This document shows positions 1-5,510 of a stretch of DNA of 7,965 nucleotides, one piece after another. The stretch is from an uncultured Deferribacteraceae bacterium (GTDB lineage Bacteria > Chrysiogenota > Deferribacteres > Deferribacterales > Mucispirillaceae), in contig CAMQYB010000074.1 in assembly GCA_947039055.1 (NCBI GenBank), positions 1 through 7,965 on the forward strand. The letters are read 5' to 3'. The notes under the pieces are model-generated. The model did not search any database, was not told the DNA's origin, and saw only the letters and a program-made list of their open reading frames with translations. The position numbers and the translations under genes are program-made. Numbering within the stretch: position 1 is the stretch's first letter; each line of letters begins with the position of its first letter.

Positions 1-283
1 CGCTAGTTGCACGAACGCAAATCGACAAGTACACAAGTTACAAATCCGAACATGCTAGTTGTATGAACGTTAATCGACAAGCATATAAGTTACAAATCCG
101 AACACCCTAGTTGCACGAACGTTAATCGGCAAGCACATAAGTTACAAATACGAACACGCTAGTTGCACGAACGCAAATCGACAAGTACACAAGTTACAAA
201 TCCGAACACGCTAGTTGCACGAACTCAAATCGACAAGTACACAAGTTACAAATACGAACATGCTAGTTGTATGAACGTTAATC
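1..283. repeat. 52-bp tandem repeat array (minisatellite), 5.4 copies
   Basis: Head-to-tail units start at 1, 53, 105, 157, 209 and 261; the last breaks off after 23 bp, at 283. All full units are exactly 52 bp and share blocks such as GCTAGTTG (CCTAGTTG in unit 3), AAGTTACAAAT and CGAACA. Units 1 and 4 are identical. Unit 2 differs at several sites (TGTATGAACGTTAATC instead of TGCACGAACGCAAATC), and the partial unit 6 carries the same variant over its whole length. Unit 3 is intermediate and unit 5 is close to units 1 and 4. The period is not a multiple of three and every unit contains stop triplets, so the array is not coding. The left end lies outside the window, so the true copy number is unknown. 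Function is unknown; no replication gene or IS end is visible beside it. Confidence 0.95.
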
Positions 284-364
284 TTATCAACACTCTCTAT
301 CACATTCGCACGCAATCAGCTAAGGCACACAGTTTGCAATCACACACACACACAATCTATCAAC
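284..364. other. Geneless CA-rich spacer
   Basis: Between the 52-bp array and the terminator there is no convincing gene. The stretch is poor in G and contains a (CA)7 dinucleotide run at 341-354. A short plus-strand reading frame crosses it, but that frame begins inside the minisatellite, has no ribosome-binding site and runs through the terminator. I see no promoter or RNA gene here. Confidence 0.6.
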
Positions 365-410
365 AAAAAAAGAGTAACCTATTAATATTTTATATCAATA
401 GATTACTCTT
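365..410 (-). terminator. Intrinsic terminator of the cysK-metY region
   Basis: The arms at 397-410 and 370-383 form a 14-bp stem. On the minus strand the stem is followed at once by a run of seven T (plus-strand A at 365-371). The single non-Watson-Crick position is a U-G wobble when read as minus-strand RNA but a C-A mismatch when read as plus-strand RNA, so the structure fits leftward transcription. Four more inner pairs (385-388 with 392-395) can form beyond one mismatch. It lies about 57 bp past the metY stop codon. It probably ends leftward transcription before the minisatellite. Confidence 0.8.
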
Positions 411-426
411 ATAATTTACTTTTAGA

Positions 427-460
427 CTTTAATCTTAAAATGTTACTTTTAAAATTAAAG
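427..460 (-). repeat. AT-rich inverted repeat just after metY
   Basis: Arms 427-440 and 447-460 pair over 14 bp around a 6-nt loop. As with the terminator further on, the one imperfect position is a U-G wobble in minus-strand RNA and a mismatch in plus-strand RNA. No T-run follows on the minus strand, so it is unlikely to be a terminator alone. It begins 6 bp after the metY stop codon and could protect the transcript 3' end or cause pausing before the real terminator. Function is inferred. Confidence 0.6.
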
Positions 461-466
461 CTCTAT

Positions 467-1750
467 TTATATCTGATCTAACGCTTCTTTAATATCATTT
501 AATATATCGTCAATATGTTCAATCCCGATCGACAATCTTACAAGATCAGTTTTAACGCCAGAACTTATAAGTTGTTCCTCAGTCATCTGTGAATGAGAAG
601 TTGATGCAGGATGAATTGCTAAAGATTTAGCATCGCCAACATTTGCAACGTGAGAGAATAATTTTAACAACTCTATAAACTTTCCACCAGCCACAAGTCC
701 ACCTTTAATACCGAAAACAACCATGCCACCAAATCCGTTATTAAGATATTTTTTTGCAAGTGTGTTCGATGGATCTTTCTCAAGTCCAGGATATCTAACC
801 CATTCAACTTTATCATGACTCTCTAAATATTTTGCAACTTTAAGTGCGTTTTCAGAGTGTCTCTCCATTCTAAGTGATAGAGACTCAAGCCCTTGAATAA
901 ATATCCAAGAGTTGTCAGCAGATAAACAAGCACCAAGATTTCTAAGAGGTACAGTTCTAAGGCGTAATGCAAATTTAATAGGTGCTAAAGGCTCAGGTAA
1001 ATCTGTCGCCCATTTCATGCCGTGATAGTTTGCATCAGGTTTATTATATAAAGCAAATTTCTTGTCAGAGAAATCAAACTTACCTGCATCAGTCACAACT
1101 CCACCGATAGCAGAACCATGTCCACCGATCCATTTAGTAAGTGAGTTGATAACGATATCAGCACCATGCTCAATAGCACGCATTAAGTAAGGTGTTGAAA
1201 ATGTTGCATCAACGACAAGTGGTAAATTATGTTTATGAGCCATATCTGCAAAAAGTTTAATATCTGCAACATCTAATGTTGGGTTACCGATCGACTCAAT
1301 ATATATCATTCTAGTTTTTTCAGTTATCTGTTTTTCAAATGTTTCAGGATTATTGATATCTGCAAATTTTGTAGTTATACCAAATTGAGGCAGTATCGCA
1401 CTAAACATAGTATATGTTCCACCGTATAATCTGTCCGATGCAACGATCTCATCACCCATTTCGGCGATATTAATAACTGTATAATGAATAGCAGATGTGC
1501 CTGAGGCTACAACAACCGATGCAGCTCCACCTTCTAAGGCAGTTATACGCTCTTCAAGTACAGCGTTCGTTGGATTTGTAAGTCTTGAATATATATTACC
1601 TAATTCTTTAAGTCCAAAAAGGTTTTTAGCGTGTTCATGACTTTTAAATAAAAAGGCTGTTGAACGACATATTTCGATCCCTCTAGCCATAGTATTTTGA
1701 TTTACGGTCTGTCCTGAATGTACTGCTAATGTCTCAAATTTTTGTTTCAT
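467..1750 (-). CDS. metY: O-acetylhomoserine sulfhydrylase (O-acetylhomoserine aminocarboxypropyltransferase)
   Basis: This cytoplasmic PLP enzyme of the Cys/Met-metabolism family makes homocysteine (a methionine precursor) from O-acetylhomoserine and sulfide. The 427 residues match the usual length of MetY. Visible signatures: NIYSRLTNPT at 52-61, which is part of the PLP phosphate-binding region; D181 in VVDATFSTPYL, for the pyridine nitrogen; the Schiff-base lysine K206 in SLTKWIGGHG; NVGDAKSLAIHPASTSH at 370-386; and VRLSIGIEHIDDI near the C-terminus. The long SLTKWIGGHG form points to MetY rather than cystathionine gamma-synthase or gamma-lyase. The start ATG has AGGA eight bases upstream on the minus strand. 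It lies about 100 bp downstream of cysK on the same strand and has a candidate promoter of its own. The acyl donor (acetyl or succinyl) is inferred from family resemblance. The E. coli gene also called metY is a tRNA and is unrelated. Confidence 0.95.
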   Translation of the reverse strand: MKQKFETLAVHSGQTVNQNTMARGIEICRSTAFLFKSHEHAKNLFGLKELGNIYSRLTNPTNAVLEERITALEGGAASVVVASGTSAIHYTVINIAEMGDEIVASDRLYGGTYTMFSAILPQFGITTKFADINNPETFEKQITEKTRMIYIESIGNPTLDVADIKLFADMAHKHNLPLVVDATFSTPYLMRAIEHGADIVINSLTKWIGGHGSAIGGVVTDAGKFDFSDKKFALYNKPDANYHGMKWATDLPEPLAPIKFALRLRTVPLRNLGACLSADNSWIFIQGLESLSLRMERHSENALKVAKYLESHDKVEWVRYPGLEKDPSNTLAKKYLNNGFGGMVVFGIKGGLVAGGKFIELLKLFSHVANVGDAKSLAIHPASTSHSQMTEEQLISSGVKTDLVRLSIGIEHIDDILNDIKEALDQI

Positions 1751-1767
1751 AATTTATATCCTAATTC

Positions 1768-1803
1768 ATTTTTTATTATACTCACCGTTACGATTACGGT
1801 TAA
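1768..1803 (-). promoter_or_regulatory. Candidate metY promoter with a dyad in the spacer
   Basis: On the minus strand, TTAACC (1803-1798; four of six matches to TTGACA) and a perfect TATAAT (1780-1775) are separated by 17 bp. Transcription would begin near 1768, giving a leader of about 18 nt that includes the metY Shine-Dalgarno. The spacer contains a 17-bp imperfect dyad at 1784-1800, with arms ACCGT and ACGGT. A dyad between the -35 and -10 elements is a common repressor site, but the regulator cannot be named from sequence. Similarity to known sulfur regulator sites is not evident. Confidence 0.55.
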
Positions 1804-1850
1804 ACATATTACTACTTCTATTTTATCAATTATACTTGATCAACTATAGT

Positions 1851-2777
1851 TTAATTATCTTCTTGAAATAACCAAGTAGATAGATATCTTTCACCAGAGT
1901 CAGGAATAAGCACAACGATATTTTTATTTTTAGCCTCTTTTCTAGCAGCAATTTTAACAGCTACAGATAAGGCAGCACCAGATGATATTCCAATTAATAA
2001 CCCTAACTCTTTAGCAGATTTTCTAGCGAATTTTCCAGCTGTTTCATCATCAACAGTTATAATTTCATCGACAACTTTAGGGTTATAGTTTTTAGGTACA
2101 AATCCAGCACCTATCCCTTGTATTTTATGAGGTCCTGCGACACCAGTTGATAGAACAGGAGAAGTTTTAGGTTCAACTGCGATAATTTGAATATTAGGAT
2201 TAAGAGCTTTTAACGCTTCTCCAACACCAGATAATGTTCCACCTGTTCCAACGCCTGCGATAAAGTAATCAATTTTGCCATCAAGATCTTCGATAATCTC
2301 TTTAGCCGTAGTCTTTTTATGCATAGCTTTATTAACAAGGTTATCAAACTGTTGTAGCATGAGATAATTTTTATTACTCTCAGCAAGCTCAGTAGCTTTA
2401 GCGATAGCACCTTTCATACCAAGTTCAGCTTTAGTTAATATAAGTTCAGCACCGAGTGCTTTTAGTAACATTCTTCTTTCCATGCTCATACTTTCAGGCA
2501 TAACAAGAGTTAGTTTATAACCTTTACTGGCAGCGATGTAGGCAAGTCCGATCCCCGTATTGCCTGAAGTTGGTTCAATAAGTATAGTATTCTTTTTAAT
2601 TAACTTCTTTTTCTCAGCTGACTCTATTAATGCTTTGCCGAGTCTATCTTTGACAGATGATAGAGGATTGAACATCTCTAACTTAGCGAATATATTTGCA
2701 TTTTGTTTATGCAGTTTATCAATTTTTAATAGTGGCGTTTTTCCGATTAAGTCTGTGATCTGTTTTGCGTATTTCAT
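1851..2777 (-). CDS. cysK: Cysteine synthase (O-acetylserine sulfhydrylase)
   Basis: This fold-type II PLP enzyme forms cysteine from O-acetylserine and sulfide, the last step of sulfide assimilation. The 308 residues are normal for CysK/CysM. Visible motifs: the PLP lysine K43 in NPLSSVKDR; the substrate loop TSGNTG at 70-75; the phosphate-binding glycine loop GVGTGGTLSG at 175-184; GPHKIQGIGAGF at 215-226, which is typical of CysK; GISSGAAL at 263-270; and PDSGERYLST at 292-301. QQFDN (142-146) replaces the more usual QFENP-type segment. The start ATG is preceded by AGAGG at good spacing. metY lies downstream on the same strand, so the pair forms a small sulfide-fixation unit, possibly co-transcribed in part. 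CysM or cystathionine beta-synthase are less likely, given the GPHKIQGIG motif and the lack of a regulatory domain. Confidence 0.95.
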   Translation of the reverse strand: MKYAKQITDLIGKTPLLKIDKLHKQNANIFAKLEMFNPLSSVKDRLGKALIESAEKKKLIKKNTILIEPTSGNTGIGLAYIAASKGYKLTLVMPESMSMERRMLLKALGAELILTKAELGMKGAIAKATELAESNKNYLMLQQFDNLVNKAMHKKTTAKEIIEDLDGKIDYFIAGVGTGGTLSGVGEALKALNPNIQIIAVEPKTSPVLSTGVAGPHKIQGIGAGFVPKNYNPKVVDEIITVDDETAGKFARKSAKELGLLIGISSGAALSVAVKIAARKEAKNKNIVVLIPDSGERYLSTWLFQEDN

Positions 2778-2887
2778 ATTTACCTCTTATGAATTTAATT
2801 TTTGACTGTTTTTATTACTATACAGTTTTTTCTAATATCAGAGATAATAGCATACAATAAGTATATAGCAAGTAGAAATAGACACTT

Positions 2888-2916
2888 ATTATATATATAT
2901 GTTGATTACGTGATAA
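2888..2916 (-). promoter_or_regulatory. Candidate cysK promoter
   Basis: On the minus strand TTATCA (2916-2911; four of six matches to TTGACA) lies 17 bp from a perfect TATAAT (2893-2888). This would start transcription near 2881 and give a leader of about 100 nt. The -35 element overlaps the left copy of an 18-bp direct repeat, and the -10 overlaps one arm of the AATAAGT/ACTTATT inverted repeat. In DNA this AT-rich, such matches occur by chance, so confidence is limited. Confidence 0.4.
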
Positions 2917-3000
2917 GAATAAAGTTATATATAATCAAGTTTGAGGCTAGATACCTCTTGACATACATAGGTTCATTGTGGTATAAGAATACAGTTATAT
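2913..3000. repeat. 18-bp direct repeat, copies 70 bp apart
   Basis: ATAAGAATAAAGTTATAT at 2913-2930 recurs at 2983-3000 with a single difference (C for A). The right copy covers most of the -10 element of the rimP promoter and runs past its likely start site. The left copy overlaps the candidate -35 of the cysK promoter. The pair may be regulator binding sites shared by both promoters, or the remnant of a local duplication. Confidence 0.6.
2958..2987 (+). promoter_or_regulatory. Promoter of the rimP-nusA-ylxR-infB operon
   Basis: A perfect TTGACA (2958-2963) is followed after 18 bp by TATAAG (2982-2987, five of six matches to TATAAT). Transcription would start near 2994, about 100 nt before rimP. 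A short dyad, GAGG (2943-2946) with CCTC (2954-2957), abuts the -35 element. This is the best housekeeping-type promoter in the window. A second, perfect TATAAT at 3023-3028 has no matching -35 element and lies mostly in the loop of the downstream hairpin. Confidence 0.7.
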
Positions 3001-3012
3001 TTTATGTTGTAG

Positions 3013-3041
3013 AGGGGTGGAATATAATCCACTTTTTTTTT
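3013..3041 (+). terminator. Terminator-like hairpin in the rimP leader (possible attenuator)
   Basis: GTGGA (3017-3021) pairs with TCCAC (3028-3032) around a 6-nt loop and is followed at once by nine T (3033-3041); a further T7 run lies at 3045-3051. G-U and A-U pairs with the T tract can lengthen the stem outward to about 3013. It lies about 25 nt after the predicted start site and about 54 nt before the rimP start codon, so it would cut the operon transcript short. Known biology: NusA strengthens intrinsic termination, and the E. coli nusA operon is controlled by its own product. Feedback here is inference. The stem is short, so it may only pause polymerase. Confidence 0.5.
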
Positions 3042-3094
3042 GTCTTTTTTTATAAAGAGGTTGTTAATATTATTGAATTAGTTAAGGCTTATTG

Positions 3095-3562
3095 ATGTCG
3101 TTTTTAGAAGATTTAAAATCACATTTATCATCAATTATACCGAGTGATATAGAGTTATTTGATATGACCTTTGCTAAAGAACAAGGTGGCAGGGTTCTAA
3201 GGATTACTCTTGATGGTGGTGAACTATCACTAGACCGTATCGCTACGATCAGTAGATTTACATCAAAATATTTAGATGCTAATGAAGATAAGATTCCATA
3301 CGATAAGTATACACTTGAAGTGACATCAGCTGGACTTGATAGACCTCTTCGTGGTGTTTCAGATTACAAAAGAAGCATCGGTTACGTCTGTAAGATTGAG
3401 ACAAAGAGCAAAGCAGATGACGGCAGAAAGAAGTATAACGGAATAATTAAATCAGCAGAAGAAGATACATTAACTTTATATTCAGAAACAGAGAGTAAAA
3501 CATTTGAAGTCACAATTAGTGATATCAAGAAAGCAAAGTTAGAGTATTTAGTAGTAGAATAG
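3095..3562 (+). CDS. rimP: Ribosome maturation factor RimP
   Basis: RimP binds the 30S subunit and helps its late assembly. The 155 residues match the family (about 150 in E. coli). The N-terminal alpha/beta domain ends in the family signature YTLEVTSAGLDRPL (residues 72-85), and an SH3-like C-terminal domain follows (about 90-150). The signature normally reads SPG, so A79 replaces a usual proline. An in-frame TTG lies one codon earlier (3092), but TAAGG at 3083-3087 is spaced correctly for the ATG at 3095 and too close for the TTG. It is the first gene of the operon, about 90 bp before nusA, the standard bacterial order. Being next to nusA and infB supports the call independently. Confidence 0.95.
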   Translation: MSFLEDLKSHLSSIIPSDIELFDMTFAKEQGGRVLRITLDGGELSLDRIATISRFTSKYLDANEDKIPYDKYTLEVTSAGLDRPLRGVSDYKRSIGYVCKIETKSKADDGRKKYNGIIKSAEEDTLTLYSETESKTFEVTISDIKKAKLEYLVVE

Positions 3563-3650
3563 ATCATTTAATATAATAATATAACGTTTAATATAGTTTT
3601 ATGATTAAATATATAGTAAGATTTTCATAGATGTTGTTCTTGGAGGCATA

Positions 3651-5099
3651 ATGAACAGTAAAGAGATAGTAAGATTTATTGACGAGTTGAGTAGAGAGAA
3701 GAGTATTTCTAGAGATATCTTAGCCGAGTCGTTAAAAGATGCTATTTTTGCAGCAGTAGTTAAAAAGATAGGTAAATACTTAGAGCCAGAGATCGACGTT
3801 GATATAGATAAGGGTGAAATTAATATTTTTATACCAAAAGAAGTTTCAGAGTCAGAAACTAGTAACTGGTATGAAATCCCTATTGAAGAAGCTAAAGCGT
3901 TTAAAGACGATCCACAACTTGGTGATATCTTAATGATACCTACACCTCTTGAGGATTTAGGACGTCAATCGGCTTTAGTTGCTAAACAGAAATTATTAGA
4001 GAAATTAAGAGATGTTGAACGTAACGTCATAATGGACGAGTACGAAAATAAAATAGGTGAGATAGTAAATGGAGTTGTCTTAAAGATGGATAATAACAAT
4101 GTTATTGTTAATCTAGGCAAAACAGATGCTGTTCTTCCACGTAGAGAGATGATCAACGGCGAGTTTTACGGTCGTGGAGATTATATCAGAGCGTTACTAT
4201 TAGATATCAAAATGGTTAAGAACTGGCCTCAGTTAATTTTATCAAGAACACATCCATGTTATTTGAGAAAGTTATTTGAAGCAGAAATTCCAGAAGTATT
4301 TGAAGGTATCGTAGTTGTTAATGCAGTTGCGAGAGAACCAGGGGACAGAGCTAAAGTTGCAGTATCGACAACAAATAGCAATATTGATCCTAGAGGTGCT
4401 TGTATCGGTATGAAAGGTTCACGAATTATGGCTATATCTAACGAGCTTAAAGGCGAGAAGATAGATGTTATAGAGTGGTCGCCTGACGCTGTACAATTTG
4501 TATGTAATGCAATTTCTCCTGCACAAGTTACATTAACTAATGTTATTGAAGATGATAAAACGTTAGAGTTGATTGTACCAGATGATCAGTTATCTCTTGC
4601 AATCGGTAGAAAAGGTCAGAACGTAAAGTTAGCAGCAATGTTGACAGAGTGGCGACTTGATGTGTTAAAAGAGTCTGAGTATGCACAGATCAGAACACAA
4701 CGTTTAGAAGTTCAAGAAGAAGAGATGAAACAGTTTTATGTTTTATACAATTTAGAAAACATATCAACATTAACTCAAGAACAGATATCAATGCTTATTG
4801 AAGCTGGACTAGATGATGTTGTGAAATTATCAGATGCTCAAGTTGACGAAGTGAAAGCTGCGCTTGAGATAGGTGATGAAGAGGCTGTTGAGCTTATCAA
4901 CTATACGATCGACTATCTTACTGCTAAATTAGAAGAGATAGAAACGAATACAGGTAGTGATGAGAATAGTGATAATGACGATGATAGTGATAGTATATTT
5001 AACAATGACGATAGCGATCAAGCACCATCAGTAGATGTTGATGAGTCGGTTGCGTTATCAGATAGTGATACTAATATTGAACAAGAAGGTCCTAAATAA
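3651..5099 (+). CDS. nusA: Transcription termination/antitermination factor NusA
   Basis: NusA binds RNA polymerase and nascent RNA, increasing pausing and intrinsic termination and taking part in antitermination complexes. Domains seen in the 482 residues: polymerase-binding N-terminal domain (about 1-130); S1 domain (about 132-200); KH1, with PRGACIGMKGSR at 247-258 and then GEKIDVIEWS; and KH2, with VPDDQLSLAIGRKGQNVKLA at 309-328. After KH2, about 360-425 (LENISTLTQEQISMLIEAGL onward) resembles a single helix-hairpin-helix-like repeat. The last 45 or so residues are a Ser/Asp/Asn-rich acidic tail of low complexity. An excellent GGAGG lies four bases before the ATG. KH1 has DPRGAC where DPVGAC is usual. 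It is second in the operon. Confidence 0.97.
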   Translation: MNSKEIVRFIDELSREKSISRDILAESLKDAIFAAVVKKIGKYLEPEIDVDIDKGEINIFIPKEVSESETSNWYEIPIEEAKAFKDDPQLGDILMIPTPLEDLGRQSALVAKQKLLEKLRDVERNVIMDEYENKIGEIVNGVVLKMDNNNVIVNLGKTDAVLPRREMINGEFYGRGDYIRALLLDIKMVKNWPQLILSRTHPCYLRKLFEAEIPEVFEGIVVVNAVAREPGDRAKVAVSTTNSNIDPRGACIGMKGSRIMAISNELKGEKIDVIEWSPDAVQFVCNAISPAQVTLTNVIEDDKTLELIVPDDQLSLAIGRKGQNVKLAAMLTEWRLDVLKESEYAQIRTQRLEVQEEEMKQFYVLYNLENISTLTQEQISMLIEAGLDDVVKLSDAQVDEVKAALEIGDEEAVELINYTIDYLTAKLEEIETNTGSDENSDNDDDSDSIFNNDDSDQAPSVDVDESVALSDSDTNIEQEGPK

Positions 5100-5104
5100 A
5101 CTTA

Positions 5105-5173
5105 GTTCGAGCGATGTTACTGTTTAGATACTTTTAATTTAGGGTATGTTTGAGCGGTGATGTTAAGGTTTAG
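5105..5173 (+). repeat. Degenerate direct repeat in the nusA-ylxR spacer
   Basis: The segment 5105-5127 (GTTCGAGCG, then ATGTTACTGTTTAG) recurs at 5148-5173 as GTTTGAGCG, a 3-base insertion, then ATGTTAAGGTTTAG. A further GTTAAGGT copy (5179-5186) supplies the likely ylxR Shine-Dalgarno, 17 bp after the GTTAAGGT at 5162-5169. I see no terminator hairpin or convincing promoter in these 99 bp, so read-through from nusA is expected. The spacer probably grew by small tandem duplications. Confidence 0.5.
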
Positions 5174-5198
5174 TTTAGGTTAAGGTGTATTGATTCAT

Positions 5199-5465
5199 AT
5201 GAACTTGAAACACATTCCTAAGAGAAGTTGCATTTCGTGTAAAGGTAGTTTTTCTAAGAGTGATCTACTAAGGTTGGTTTATGATAAGCACTCAGAAGAG
5301 GTATCCTTAGATATCAGACAGAGGTTTCAATCACGAGGTGCATATATTTGCAGTGATATGAAATGTTATAATAAGATGTTTAAAACCGGTGTTTTGTTAC
5401 GTTTTTTGGGTAGTAATAATCTTTCAGCAGAGATTGTTTCCCATATCGTCAAAGAGCGTACTTAG
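5199..5465 (+). CDS. ylxR: YlxR/DUF448 family RNA-binding protein
   Basis: This is a small basic protein of the DUF448 family, almost always found between nusA and infB. The B. subtilis member (YlxR, renamed RnpM) has been reported to bind RNase P and modulate it; the role here is assumed by homology. The 88 residues show the family features in order: PKRSCISCKG at 7-16 (usually PxRxCxxCR), a KSDLLRLV segment at 20-27, LD at 37-38, SRGAYIC at 45-51 (usually GRGAYVC) and a second cysteine pair C51/C56. C11, C14, C51 and C56 may form a metal site. A TTG three codons earlier (5190) is in frame, but it lies too close to TAAGG at 5181-5185. The ATG at 5199 has acceptable though long spacing. Confidence 0.9.
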   Translation: MNLKHIPKRSCISCKGSFSKSDLLRLVYDKHSEEVSLDIRQRFQSRGAYICSDMKCYNKMFKTGVLLRFLGSNNLSAEIVSHIVKERT

Positions 5466-5510
5466 TTGTTATCAAGAATTGTTTACTTGCAATATAATCA
5501 AGGAGATTAA

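Larger units (their letters stand above)
2778..3094. other. Divergent control region between cysK and rimP
   Basis: These 317 bp lie between the start codons of two divergently transcribed genes and are very AT-rich. They contain the cysK Shine-Dalgarno and a candidate cysK promoter, an inverted repeat AATAAGT/ACTTATT (2856-2862 and 2884-2890), an 18-bp direct repeat, the rimP operon promoter and an attenuator-like hairpin. A 97-codon plus-strand reading frame crosses the whole region. It runs through the promoters with a composition like translated AT-rich spacer (I, Y, F), so I do not call it a gene. No tRNA precedes rimP, unlike the E. coli operon, where an initiator tRNA gene is first. 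Confidence 0.8.

Noticed and set aside
1..283. CRISPR array
   Set aside because: The whole 52-bp unit is conserved, with no alternation of constant repeat and unique spacer, and no cas gene is present.
163..414. 83-codon plus-strand reading frame in the minisatellite
   Set aside because: It starts at a TTG inside a repeat unit without a ribosome-binding site, crosses a 52-bp periodic array that changes frame in every unit, and runs through the minus-strand terminator.
2805..2831. ACTGT/ACAGT hairpin followed by T6 as a plus-strand terminator
   Set aside because: Only five pairs around a 12-nt loop, and no plus-strand gene ends there.
2802..3095. 97-codon plus-strand reading frame between cysK and rimP
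   Set aside because: It runs through the rimP promoter and leader hairpin, and its Ile/Tyr/Phe-rich composition is what AT-rich noncoding DNA gives. Its stop overlaps the rimP start, but the control elements explain the region better.
5493..5498. TATAAT just before infB as an internal promoter
   Set aside because: No -35 element at 16-18 bp and no extended -10 TG. Transcription would also start at or inside the Shine-Dalgarno.
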